Source of the DNA: Oehlia diaphana
Taxonomy: Eukaryota > Glomeromycota > Glomeromycetes > Glomerales > Glomeraceae
Assembly (NCBI GenBank): GCA_003833135.1
Contig: QZLH01000239.1
Coordinates: 105,799 to 125,766 of the forward strand
DNA length: 19,968 nt
Reading direction: 5' to 3'
The notes beneath the pieces were generated by a model that was given only the letters and a program-made list of their open reading frames with translations, was not told the DNA's origin and ran no database searches. The position numbers were made by a program, and so were the translations under genes. Each line of letters starts with the position of its first letter. Within the stretch, counting starts at the first letter, position 1. This document shows positions 1 to 9,957 of the stretch, piece by piece.

Positions 1-1217
1 ATTAAATGTCTACAAAATTCTTGTTTATATTTAGCTTTAAAACTACGGATAATACCTGCATCCATAGGTTGGAGATGAGCGGTTGTATTTGGTGAAAGAT
101 AAACAAGTTCAATATTAGTAAGATCAACAGCAGGTTTTTCTTTTTTCTTTTGTTTTTTAGATTCTTGTTCGTCATCAGATTCTGAAATTTCATCATCATC
201 TATATCATCATTTTTTTTAAATCTTTTTGGATTAAAGTGGGATCCTGCATTATCAATAAGAAGTAAAACTTTTCTATCCATTATGCGAAAGTAATAGTCA
301 AGGTGTTTAAGCCATTCAATGAAAATATCAGATCTCATCCATGCTTTTGAATTGGCTTGATAAATGACTGGTAGAGTTGACTTGTTAAGATTTTTAAAAC
401 ATCGGGGGTTTAATGATTTTCCAATTACCAAAGGACAAATTTTATGAGATCCTGTAGCATTAGCACAAAATAAAACAGAAACTCGGCTTTTAAAAATAAT
501 TATTTTGTCAAAAAGTGATTACAGAAAAACAAAAAACATTTAAAGACAGTTATTTTAATAAAAAAATTATTACAATAAAAATTACCATTTTACGCCCCGC
601 AACTGCACCAGTACTCAATGTTTGGTTTGGCTCCATTTGGAAAAAAAGCCCAGTTTCATCTGCATTATAAATATCTTCCTTGTCATACTTAGCTAAAAGT
701 GCACGAAGGCGTACACGTTCTTCTGGAAGAGTTTCTATGGGGCACTATTAGCCTCACCTGAAAACTTAACTCTTTGAAGTCCATTCCGTTTTTTGAATCT
801 GTACACCCAACCATTAGTAAATTTTATTTGATTTTCTCCAATATTTAACATTTGTGAAAGTTCTATTCCTTTTTGTTGTAAAATCATATCAGTTAAAGGA
901 AGTCCAGCGGTCACTGCTTGTGCTGTCCAAATTTGCAAGGCCTTATCAAGTTCAGGATACTGAACTGAGTGATGACGAAATGTACATGCAGTCTGTGAAG
1001 TTGAAAGAACTGCCATCTACTTTTCACGATTTTGCCATATTTTTGATACAGTTGATCTATCAATGTTTAATTCATTATATTTTGTATTAAAGTAAAGTGC
1101 AACTTCTCCCTGTTTCACATTACTATTTGCCATTATATATTCACATATTTCTTTTTTTATTTCATTACTAATGGCAGAACGAATTCTTCTTGCTTTTTGT
1201 AAACGCATAGGTGGCAT
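1..1217 (-). pseudogene. pogo/Tigger-like DDE transposase with CENP-B-type DNA-binding domain, broken and cut by the window edge
   Basis: The N-terminus starts at the ATG at 1217 (MPPMRLQKARRIRSAIS) and reads as a CENP-B/psq-type helix-turn-helix (INRSTVS-like core, here NIDRSTVSKIW). A second HTH_Tnp_Tc5-like segment follows (PELDKALQIWTAQ, NGWVYRFKKRNGL). The DDE catalytic core is recognisable: first Asp in YNADETGLFF (about 640-650), second in LLIDNAGSHF (about 240-260), third in HLQPMDAGIIRSF (about 45-75). Between the second and third Asp is an acidic then lysine-rich insert. Breaks: an in-frame TAG at 1017-1019 where the family usually has Trp; a one-base deletion near 738-740, after which IETLPEERVRLR continues in another frame; and a stop-containing, intron-like interruption at roughly 487-585 whose splice phase I cannot reconcile. 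The frame is then open to the left edge. This is a clear family member but not functional as it stands. Confidence 0.88.
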
Positions 1218-1424
1218 TATATTAGATATAAAAAAAAGGGAAAAAGATAGTTTTTGTAAAAGGATGAATTTATGTAATGAAAAAAGTTTGAAATCGAAAA
1301 ATAACACATTTTCAAATAAAAATTATTGTAAAGAAAAAGTTCGAAACATGTGGTGATTATCAGCTTAAAAGGAAAATTCATTTTATGCGCAAAACGCGCG
1401 ATATATTTTCCGAATACATTGTTG

Positions 1425-1626
1425 ATCACGTGATATGACTATATAAGGGGAAATTTTCATATGTTAATTATTATATCGGGACTAACGATTGGTGTGATAG
1501 TGACTATAATCGATTTGTGACTACAAAAGGGGTATTTTAATATTTAAAAAAACGGGATTTGACAATGATATGACTAAATAGGGGGTGTTCTTATATAGGG
1601 GGTGACTATAGAGGGGGACGACTGTA
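1425..1626 (-). mobile_element. 5' terminal and subterminal region of the pogo/Tigger-like transposon
   Basis: Read on the minus strand, the element begins CAGTCGTCCCCCTCTATAGT at 1624, directly preceded by TA (1625-1626), as expected for Tc1/mariner-pogo insertion at TA. Inside, the motif TGACTA recurs on the plus strand at 1436, 1501, 1518, 1571 and 1603, usually followed by a run of four or five G. This fits a repeated subterminal transposase-binding region. The other terminus lies beyond the left edge, so the inverted-repeat match cannot be verified here. A palindromic ATCACGTGAT sits at 1425-1434. The assignment is inferred from position upstream of the transposase and from general resemblance to pogo-type ends. 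Confidence 0.65.
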
Positions 1627-2097
1627 TATAAATAGTTCTTCATTAATGCTTTAAACAATAAAACTTTTAAAAAAATTGCTTATTTTAAAAATTTTATATT
1701 ATATATTCCAGAAATTTATATTATTAAAAACTTTAAATATAATTTATTTAAACTGTAATCTGTTAATTGGATTTTAAATAAAACTTATTTTATAATGCTA
1801 ATAAATATTACTTTAAAATTACAAAATAATAAAAAAAATATTTATACCAATTTAATAGTATAAAATTGTATTATTTTATCATAAATATCATAAATATCCC
1901 AACCAAAAAATTAAAAATTATTAAAAAAAAGCAATAAAACTGTACAGAATTATTACATGAAATATAATTAATATACAAAGAAAGAAGATAAAAAAAAGGA
2001 TAAAATGTGAAATATGCCAAGATACAAAACTATTATCTTGAATGCAATATAAATGTTAAGATTTTTCTGTATGGTTTAATAATTAATTAAAATTCAT
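1627..2097. other. AT-rich intergenic stretch
   Basis: There is no convincing coding signal on either strand. It holds poly-A/T runs and short ATAAATATC repeats. It separates the transposon terminus from the 3' side of the kinase locus and would include that gene's 3' UTR. Confidence 0.6.
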
Positions 2098-2724
2098 CTA
2101 AATAATCACATCTTTATTGTTATTAACTGACTTTTGTATTTTTAAAAATCTACTTTTGGTTCTTTTCCGTATTCTTTTCACAACTTTTTTAATTTTTTCA
2201 TTTCCATTCACTACTCTTTTTTTTAATATTCCTAAAATACATCCTTGACATGAACAAGCTTCTAGTGAATTGTTGTCAGAATTACTAAGGGCTGAATTCC
2301 TCGAAATTGTACCTGAATGTTTTAAAACTTGATTAATTTGTTTATTATAACTATAATTATGCAAAGGTGTCCTCATCTTACGGATTGAATCACGTTTTCG
2401 AATGCATTGATATGGGAAAGATAATGAGCTTTCTGAAGTATTAAGTGATGTGGATGCAGATGGTATTGAAGTTTCAACAGGTGTTTGCAATTTTTTATGA
2501 TGATGCTGTAAAGATGAAGCAAATAATGCTGATCGAGTGTAATTAGATGCAGATAAAGTTATTGGAACTGAATGAAATTGTGTTATATGTGAAGTTGATA
2601 ACGGATAATCTCTTTTTGGCGATGATAAAGATCGTGTTTGATATGATGATGATGTACGTTTTCGAGATACCTTACGATGATTAAAATTATTTTGCTGCTG
2701 TTGGTGATTTCTCACCTCCCCGAG
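2098..2724 (-). CDS. 205-codon open frame immediately after the kinase stop codon (possible C-terminal extension or alternative exon)
   Basis: After the TGA of the kinase gene (2725-2727) the same reading frame stays open for over 200 codons (LGEV, then RNHQQQQNNF) to a TAG at 2098-2100. It has no ATG near its beginning, which argues against an independent gene. The product would be rich in Ser, Arg, Lys, Asn and Gln, with basic patches near its start (RKVSRKRTSSS) and end (KKVVKRIRKRTKSRF) and a small CSCQGC cysteine motif about 55 residues from the end. I recognise no domain. Three explanations fit: stop-codon readthrough; an alternative intron that removes the TGA (a GT donor lies at 2732, with a phase-compatible AG at 2610-2611 giving a 123-nt intron); or a recent nonsense mutation. 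The length of the open frame in such AT-rich DNA makes coding plausible, but no transcript evidence is available. Confidence 0.42.
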   Translation of the reverse strand, partial: LGEVRNHQQQQNNFNHRKVSRKRTSSSYQTRSLSSPKRDYPLSTSHITQFHSVPITLSASNYTRSALFASSLQHHHKKLQTPVETSIPSASTSLNTSESSLSFPYQCIRKRDSIRKMRTPLHNYSYNKQINQVLKHSGTISRNSALSNSDNNSLEACSCQGCILGILKKRVVNGNEKIKKVVKRIRKRTKSRFLKIQKSVNNNKDVII

Positions 2725-5700
2725 TCAACTACCATCATCAATTATAGTTTTCTCCTTAAAAGAAATTTTAACCGATGTTTTTTCAAAATCAATGTTATTT
2801 AGTTCTTCAAGTTCTTCTTCTTTTTTATCTAACGTGAGTTTATCGTTTCCTATAATTTCTCCATTAATATCAGATGGTAAAGAAGAAGAAAATAATTGTG
2901 ACGAAATTTCTTCTTTAGGGTTGAAATACCCCTGCGAAAGAATTTCTTTAGCCAGTTCTTTAATTAATACAGCTGGATCTTCTTTGCTCATTTGTTCTAT
3001 AATATTATATAATCCATATTGTTCAACAACTGCTTCTCGTTGTGGGTGTACGTCACATACTGATTTTAAAATTTTCAATAGATTTAATCTCACGACAGGT
3101 TTAGGATGTCCAAGCCGATGTAATAGGCGTTTGAAAAAATTTTGCTGTGCTAAGGCACATGTCACAGACTGAGATAACTGAGTAATAAGGTGTAACGGTT
3201 CGAGAATATTTTCAAACGAATTCGCTTTTGCAGTAATAAATGCTTCCAGAATAAGTTCAATATTTTTAGGTTGAAGCAATACGGGTTCAACTTTCTCAGT
3301 TTCCTCTTGTAACCATACCAGAATAGCCTCTATAGCATTAACCTGCCAAAATTGATCGGTCATCAAATCTAAATAAAGCTGTAAAATATCATGTCCCCAC
3401 AACAAGTCACGGCAATCACTTCCAGCGTGGGGCATCTCACACAGAATGGGTAATGCGAATTGTTTAAGCGGAGATTTATTATAAGCAAAGTATTTCAAAT
3501 GAGGAATAATTCCTGCATTAGCGGCTGCTTTTTGTCGTGATTTATTGATACGACAAAGGTTAAACATAGTATTAAGAACTTGATTAGAAATTTCTGTGAC
3601 ATAGGGTGGAGCTTGAACATCAAGAATACCAGTAAGAACTTTAATTGTTCCTGCATTTTGTAAAGCTTCCAAGGTATTTGAATTCATGGATAAATTCTTA
3701 ATGCATTTAAGCATTGCCACTGTTAAAATTGGTGATAATTTATCCAAGTCCTCAAATATTCGAGGAACTACTCTAGTACGTGTAGCCATTATTTCTTTGA
3801 TATGAGCATCAGCTTGTGAGAATAATAGGAATATATTGACAATTTTGTTCACGTAACATGGAGCTGAAGGATCAGGATCAACAATTACATTATGTAAAGT
3901 GATGGACAGTGGATCAAGTAATCCATATTTCGACAATAATCTGCAAAAATCATTCTTAGGAGTTGGACTTTGAAGTTCAAAAACACCCCAAATTCCATTC
4001 ACTGCTATCCATATTAATTGCTTATGTTTAGCATAATCTTCTTGCAAGAGATCTACTAAAACTTTCAATCCTCGACAAGAAACAAATATCTGAAGCGATG
4101 TATGGCATATTTGCCTAATAAAATTAGCTGCTTCAAGCCGAATGTCATAATTGTAACTTCGGGATATGAAATTCATTATGATAGGAATTCCACCAACAAG
4201 ACAAAGATTCTCTTGAAGATTGATATTATCTTCAATAATGATATTCACAATTTTTAATAACTTGGATATAACATCTGTATAAGAACAAATTTCTAAAATA
4301 TCTAGAATGGGAATAACTCCATGAAGCATAATGAAATGATTCTTAAGTTCTTTACGTTCCATTAATAACTCAATTAACTGTACGCAAATAGAAATTAAAC
4401 GATTTTCGCTTTCATTAGGTTGTAACGCGTTTATAAGTTCCTCCAAACGCGAACAAGCTCGTGCATACTTATCTCTGGCAATGTTAGCATCCATATCCGT
4501 TTCGTCAAATTTTTCTTCCATTTCGAAAAATGGATCATCTTCATCACTAAAGTCATCTCCAAGCCAACTGTTATTAGATAGTCGAGTATTTAATTTCAAA
4601 GTATGATTCTCGCCATCTTCATCTTGATCATCAGTAGAAGCAAATACATCATCATAATCATCTTCTTCAGATTCACGATACTGATTAAATTCGTTCTGAA
4701 CATCTAATTCAAATGTTTGTTGTTGTGTAAACGACGATCTTTCCGGAGGCGGGGTCACAACTACCATTTTAGATGATGTAATTGAATCTTGAATGGCAGT
4801 ATTCTCTATTTCCTGTTGTGCTGAAATAAATCTCCTTACATTTTTTGCAGTTGAATGGTCAAATGATGCGCTTGAAGGTTTATGTACTGAAGTCTCTGGG
4901 CCATCCAATAATAATGCTTGAGATTTTCTTACACCTTCAAGATTACTTATGGACCGTCCATGTTGTTTTTGAGAATTTTTCGGAGCTATAATTGTGTCAG
5001 TCATATTTGAAGTTGAAACTGTAGATTTAACTACTCTTAACTTAGATTCAGGGTTTAAACTAATGACTGTATTACTTCCAGTATCATTAGTATATTTCTC
5101 CTTGCCGTTAGTTTTAACAATATTTTCTCGAGTTGAAATTTTCTTTTTAACTTCATTTTGAATAATTTGAAATTGTCCAGGTCGAATAGTTTGCGCATTA
5201 TCCTCCTCAATTTCTTTATGATTCGTTTGCTTAATTTGATGTGCAGCAATCTTTGTAGTTATAGATTCATCAAAATCATCATCCCAATTATCGGTTTCAT
5301 TATCAGGTTCAACAATTGTAAATGGAAAGTCTGAAAAATGTCGGCTAATAGGAGGACGATTTTGATGTGGAACGGAATTTAAATTATCCCCCTTATTTTT
5401 CTTAGTTTGCAGCGATGATGATGAATTTGTATTATTATCATTATTTAATTGTGTTTGTTGAAATCTTTTGCTCATATTTAACGGTAAAGAACCAGTGGGT
5501 TTAATTGATTCACTTCTCCTTCTCCTATGCTTATATTTTAAAGCCTCATTCCATTCTTGAACACTTTTTATAGCCTCTTGTTGAGGTACTGAGTCTGTAG
5601 CCTTTTTACGAATGTTAGTTATCCAAGGATGTTTTAATAATTTTTTAGCCGATATTCTAAGATTTCCATCCTTTTGAAAACATTGCATAAGAAAATCCTT

Positions 5701-6704
5701 AACAACTGGTGAAGCACTCTCGGGTAAAGGTGGATGTTCATCTTGAACAATACGAAAAAGTGCAGGCATTGGATCTAAATTATAATAGGGAGGTTTTCCT
5801 TCTATAAGTTCAATTACAACACAACCAACACTCCAAATATCCGATGAAGTAGTAGCACCCGATAATTCAATTATTTCTGGAGCCATCCAATAAGGTGATC
5901 CAACTACAGTAAAGTCGCTTAAAGTTGTAGTTTTTGTAGCAACACCAAAATCGGCAAGTTTTACAATACCTTCTTTAGTTGTTAAAATGTTTGCACCCTT
6001 GATATCACGATGTATTACACCTTGATCGTGAAGATAGAGCAAACCCTCTAAAACTTGACTTATATAAATAGCAACAAGGTTCTCAGGAAATTTCCCAAAC
6101 TTTTTACATATATTATGCAGAGAACCATTTTCACAAAATCTTCAAAATTTAATAAATATAAGTAATATATATAAAAAATCGATTTAATACAATTTTTTAA
6201 AAAAACTTACTCCAATATTATATATAAATATTCTGTTTCCTTGTGACGTCCTTTATATTGTACAATATTTTGGTGCTATAAACAAAATAAAATAAACAAA
6301 ATATATACGCATAAGTATGTATATTTTTATCTTTTTTTATGAAAGTTACTATAAAATACTTACGTTAAGATTTTTTAATAAATCAATTTCCGTCTATAAA
6401 TGTAAAAAAAATAAGATTCGAATACTAGAAAAAAGCCAAATAATCCATTAAAAGACTTACCATAATAAAGTTCAATTCAGATTTTGGTATATTGCTTATC
6501 TTAACTTGTTTGACTGCTACAACTTCTCCGGTTAACCAGTTCAGCGCTCTATATACTGAGCCAAATGCACCCTTCCCAATACAATCGCCTAGTTGCTAAA
6601 CAACAAAAGAAGCTCGGTTCATTAAGCGATTGAATATTACAAATCGGACAGAAAAATATAAATAAAATACTCACGTAATTGCTAATAGTCTGGTTTGGTC
6701 CCAT
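2725..6704 (-). CDS. sepH: Cdc7/SepH-like septation (SIN/mitotic-exit) protein kinase with C-terminal armadillo-like repeats
   Basis: Five exons can be joined in phase: 6704-6675, 6595-6461, 6393-6364, 6275-6211 and 6139-2725, giving 1,224 residues. Introns are 67-88 nt with GTAAGT or GTGAGT donors. The ATG at 6704 ([13 protein letters not shown]) is a good start just ahead of the kinase fold. Kinase motifs: glycine loop GKGAFG at 17-22, VAVK lysine 39, helix-C Glu 57, HRD 130-132, DFG 150-152, APE 173-175, domain end near 260 (KHPWI). A Ser/Asn-rich and acidic linker follows, then from about residue 640 to 1160 an alpha-helical region with armadillo-like [19 protein letters not shown] and [12 protein letters not shown] segments. 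This order is that of S. pombe Cdc7, A. nidulans SepH, budding-yeast Cdc15 and plant MAP3K-epsilon, which relay the spindle-pole-body Spg1/Tem1 GTPase signal toward septation. All catalytic residues are present. Exon 1 encodes only ten residues. Confidence 0.93.
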
Positions 6705-7464
6705 TTCGATACTTTAGTGAATAAATTAATAACACTAGGGCCCAAAAAGGCATTAAAGAAGATAAGCAAGTGTATAGTTGATAAAGAATGTTTGAATATG
6801 CACGAGTGGAAGGAGTTGGACTTCAAATAACGAGAAAACACCTTAAGGTGAACTACATAAGAAAAAGAAATCAAAAGATATTAATTGAGAATCGCTAAAA
6901 ATCAATAAACAAAAGAGAAAATAAAAACCTGGTTAATTTCGAAATTTCTTTTTTTTTAAAAAAAAAATTCAATTTTATGTGTTGATCAATCGTGTGATGG
7001 ATTATTTCAATAAGAACAAATTCGGGTAGGAGTACGGAATTGCGAGAAATTTTACAAGGGGAAAAAAGGGGGATAAACGAAAAAAAGGGGAAGAATGAAC
7101 ATGCCAAGATCTGCCTCATTCTCTTGAAGCTAAACCAAATATGAAAAGTTGAATAAGTCGATAATCAACAGTGTTGCTTAATTTGGTTGGATTTGCGATC
7201 GCTTCAACTGCGCGTCTGTTTGTTTTATTTTAACGTAGATTCTTACATTCCAATTCGGGTATAAACAAACATAATTTTGTGAAATGTAACAGGGTTTTAA
7301 ATTTTAGCTGGAATTCGTATATGGAATAAGTACGTATTTATGACATTTATGACATAAGTTAATCGGAACATAATCGTGGAAAGTCGCGTTATTATTTATT
7401 TAAAGTAACATTGTATTGATTCTACTTCTATTTCAAAATGCTGTAATCAGAGTAATTACTGACA
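6705..7464. other. Intergenic region between Kelch gene 3' end and kinase gene 5' end
   Basis: Both neighbours are on the minus strand, so this 760-bp stretch holds the 3' UTR of the Kelch gene and the promoter/5' UTR of the kinase gene. I see no additional coding sequence: the short open frames here have no family resemblance. There are poly-T and poly-A tracts around 6950-6968 and an A-plus-G-rich run around 7060-7095. Confidence 0.6.
7395..7400 (-). terminator. Putative poly(A) signal of the Kelch gene
   Basis: AATAAA occurs on the minus strand about 65 nt downstream of the Kelch stop codon. The hexamer is common by chance in DNA this AT-rich, so position is the only support. Confidence 0.3.
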
Positions 7465-8925
7465 TTATAATTGATCTAATGTATTATTTAATCTTTTAAT
7501 ATTATAAATTATATAACCGCTAGCAGCTACACAAACGCCAGCACCAAAACCACCAAGTAACATCGCTATTGTTGTTCCTATCGTTTCTTTCGAGTTCGGA
7601 ATGACATATTCATAACAACTTCCGTCTGTTTGTTTCATCGCTACAGTTCCCTGCGTTATGAACAGAACTGACCATTTATAAAGATTTTCTTCATTTAAGT
7701 CTAATATGTAAACATCAGACGTTCGACCGTGTGTAGGTGAAAACCCTGAAATGGTCCGAGGCAAAAAAGTGAATAATAAATTATCACGTGAATGGTTAAT
7801 CACTTGACAACTTACCAAAAGCTACAACCATATAATTACCAACTATAGTGGCCGTGTGTAACCACAGATCTGGGATAGGATTGAATGATTCGGGTAATGA
7901 CCAGGTGAAAGGTTTTGTTGTGGTATTTAAAACACAAAGTTGTGGAAAAGATGCAACGTGTTTTGTTTCACCGCCATAAACGATAATCCTTCCATCTGGG
8001 GCTAAAACAGCTGTATGTTCCCCACGAATTCCAGGAATTTCACCTTCTGCTTTCTTTTTTTAAAAAAAAAAAATTTAAGCTTTTAATTTTCTTTTGAGAT
8101 AAAATGAAATGCTCACCATTGTGGACCATTTGTCGTGTATTGTATCATAAATAGCAATCTATAGTTTAAAAAAAAGATTATTATGGACAATGATGATAAT
8201 AAAAGAAAAGATTTAAAGTAACTTACTTCACTCATATCTACGTATTCATAAGTTCCATCCGTGGATCTTTGAATTCCTCCAATGTAAACGATATTTCCAT
8301 CTGGTAGTATTGTAGCGGCATAACTTGTTCTCGGAATAGGAGCGCCTTCCTTGGTGCCTTCATGCCAAGTTAAATGAACGGTGTCTAAAATTGTCATATC
8401 GTTGAAATCAGTTGTATTTGGATAACCGGTGTATTTATCAGCTGTTCCTCCAAATATGTACATTTTCCCCAAATTATCATTTACGGCTCCAAAATTTCTT
8501 CTCCTTAAAGGAGGATTTCCGCTTATTTTTGGTTCATACCATTCTTGTTTATTTGTATCAAATACGTAAACAAGAGCATTTTCTTCGTTAGGTTCCATTT
8601 GACCTCCAAATAAAAAAATCGAATCATTTTTGCCTCCAAGAGCACTTGCTGCCCAACTATTTGCAGGAATTTTGCCCAAATGTGTAATATCAGTCCATGA
8701 AATTCTTCCCAACGTATTATTGAAAGGTATATTTGTAACATCAAGGTAAAAGAAATCATTTGTTGGTTGATATGAACCGTCAGAAATCATAACATCTCCT
8801 CCCAATATATACAATTTATTTCCAATAATATTTGCCGTTGGTGCATCTCTTGGTATTGTTTTTGCATTTATATCATGATTTAATATAATAATTAAAATTA
8901 AAATTATAATTGAATTTAATGACAT
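7465..8925 (-). CDS. Kelch-repeat type I membrane protein
   Basis: Four exons join in phase: 8925-8227, 8158-8117, 8053-7816 and 7745-7465 (419 residues). Introns are 68, 63 and 70 nt with GTAAGT, GTGAGC and GTAAGT donors. Residues 1-21 form a hydrophobic signal peptide (SLNSIIILILIIIL). Kelch blades are marked by LYILGG (38-43), IFLFGG (103-108), MYIFGG (155-160), IVYIGG (212-217), IIVYGG (270-275) and a weaker MVVAFG near 327, making a probable six-bladed propeller in the lumen or outside the cell. A hydrophobic segment at about 384-407 (TIAMLLGGFGAGVCVAASGY) is a likely transmembrane helix, followed by a short cytosolic tail ending KRLNNTLDQL. Similar secreted/membrane Kelch proteins are numerous in Glomeromycota; their ligands are unknown. 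The 14-residue second exon (IAIYDTIHDKWSTM) restores a blade strand. The third acceptor choice (AAAAAAAG at 8054) is the least certain join. Confidence 0.85.
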
Positions 8926-8949
8926 TTTTTATCTCCAATTCATCAATTT

Positions 8950-8973
8950 ATTACTATATATAGTATATTATAT
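8950..8973 (-). promoter_or_regulatory. Possible TATA element of the Kelch gene
   Basis: A perfect 12-bp palindrome ACTATATATAGT lies about 30 nt upstream of the Kelch ATG, inside a longer TATA-rich run. Placement suits a core promoter, but TA-rich stretches are common in this window. Confidence 0.28.
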
Positions 8974-9206
8974 GTTTTTATGTATATATATTTTTTTTTT
9001 TAAAAAAAAAAAAAGTAGAAAGAAAATAAATAATTTTGAATAAAGCGTGCACAACTAGTTTAGTATCATAATGTCATTAATTCTTCCCTGGAATATTCTC
9101 CTGAATATTCTTTTTTACCTTTTTAAGTTTATATAATTTATTTGGCGAATCAAAAAAATGAATGGTTTTTGTGTAATTTAAACATTATAATTATTCCTCC
9201 GAGGGT

Positions 9207-9433
9207 TATTCCGAGAACTACCCCAGCCGCACTGGCAAATTTTGCACACAGGGCCGCATTACGGCGTTATGCACTAACACGTGAAAATAAAAAGTGACGA
9301 ATAATTGGTGAAGAATAAGGTTTTACCTACTCGAAAAACTGAAACTAGGACGGGTGTGACTATGTGATGAATAAAAAGCAATCACGTGACTGTGGCAAAA
9401 ATTGCCGGTGCGACTGGGCTAGTTTATTCCGAG
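9207..9433. mobile_element. 209-bp MITE with 30-bp inverted repeats and 9-bp target-site duplication (Mutator-like)
   Basis: Terminal inverted repeats 9216-9245 and 9395-9424 match at 26 of 30 positions (left begins AACTACCCCAGCCGCAC; right, reversed, begins AACTAGCCCAGTCGCAC). Both ends are flanked by the identical direct repeat TATTCCGAG (9207-9215 and 9425-9433), a 9-bp target duplication; it could be 10 bp if the preceding T is counted. A 9-10 bp duplication is the Mutator-superfamily hallmark, although the terminal bases are not the usual G. There is no coding capacity, so it is non-autonomous. Two CACGTG motifs (9278, 9383) lie inside. It sits in the shared upstream region of two divergent genes. 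Confidence 0.82.
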
Positions 9434-9957
9434 GTTATTCCGAATTAATTATTCGTTATAAAAATTCACTGCGCCAGGGAATTCCAATTATGAATCAATA
9501 AACTCCGAGATTAAAAATATCGATAAATCAAAATACAATATATATTTGAATAAATTATCCTGCATGATTTCCTTAATTATACGTCAGTTTACTATCTATC
9601 TTCCTTGTATTGATTAATTAATATTGATTTTTCATGATAGTAATTGTACGATTAATAAATCAATTGGTTATCAATTTTCATATTGAAAAATTTTCGATAT
9701 AAAGATGCTTGACAAATTAAATAGTTTTAATTGTTATTCGTTCTCAATTACGATCATTCTTTTTAATTCAATCAAATTTCTTGACGAACTCTGCATCCCT
9801 GTTTCTTTTTTTTTCTTTGACAGAGGGGATACGAATTTTTAATCTTTGCTATTAATAATCTTTACATAAAATATTCCGATTAATTTATAATATTCTTAAA
9901 TGTTTTTATAATAATTTTTAAAAAAGAAATTATTTTTTGGGACATATATTTTTCAAA

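Larger units (their letters stand above)
8926..9957. other. Divergent intergenic region between Kelch and Crinkler-type genes
   Basis: This is about 1 kb shared upstream by the minus-strand Kelch gene and the plus-strand Crinkler gene. The centre (9216-9424) is a MITE and is conspicuously richer in G+C than its flanks. There is a poly-T/poly-A junction at 8990-9014. The remaining sequence on either side is AT-rich and shows no coding signal. Confidence 0.6.

Noticed and set aside
2792..3172. Plus-strand open frame opposite the kinase gene
   Set aside because: It is antisense to the armadillo-like coding region, low in complexity at its start (poly-Ser) and matches no family.
8159..8226. Apparent transmembrane segment in the Kelch frame just after residue 233
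   Set aside because: It is the translation of an intron with a GTAAGT donor; splicing continues the Kelch blade.
9091..9110. GAATATTCTCCTGAATATTC resembles a heat-shock element between the Kelch and Crinkler genes
   Set aside because: The spacing between the TTC and the next GAA is four bases instead of two, so it does not fit the HSE consensus, and such words are frequent in AT-rich DNA.
9937..9957. Upstream TTG-initiated extension of the Crinkler-type protein (seven extra residues)
   Set aside because: Fungal nuclear genes start at ATG almost always, and an ATG is present at 9958.
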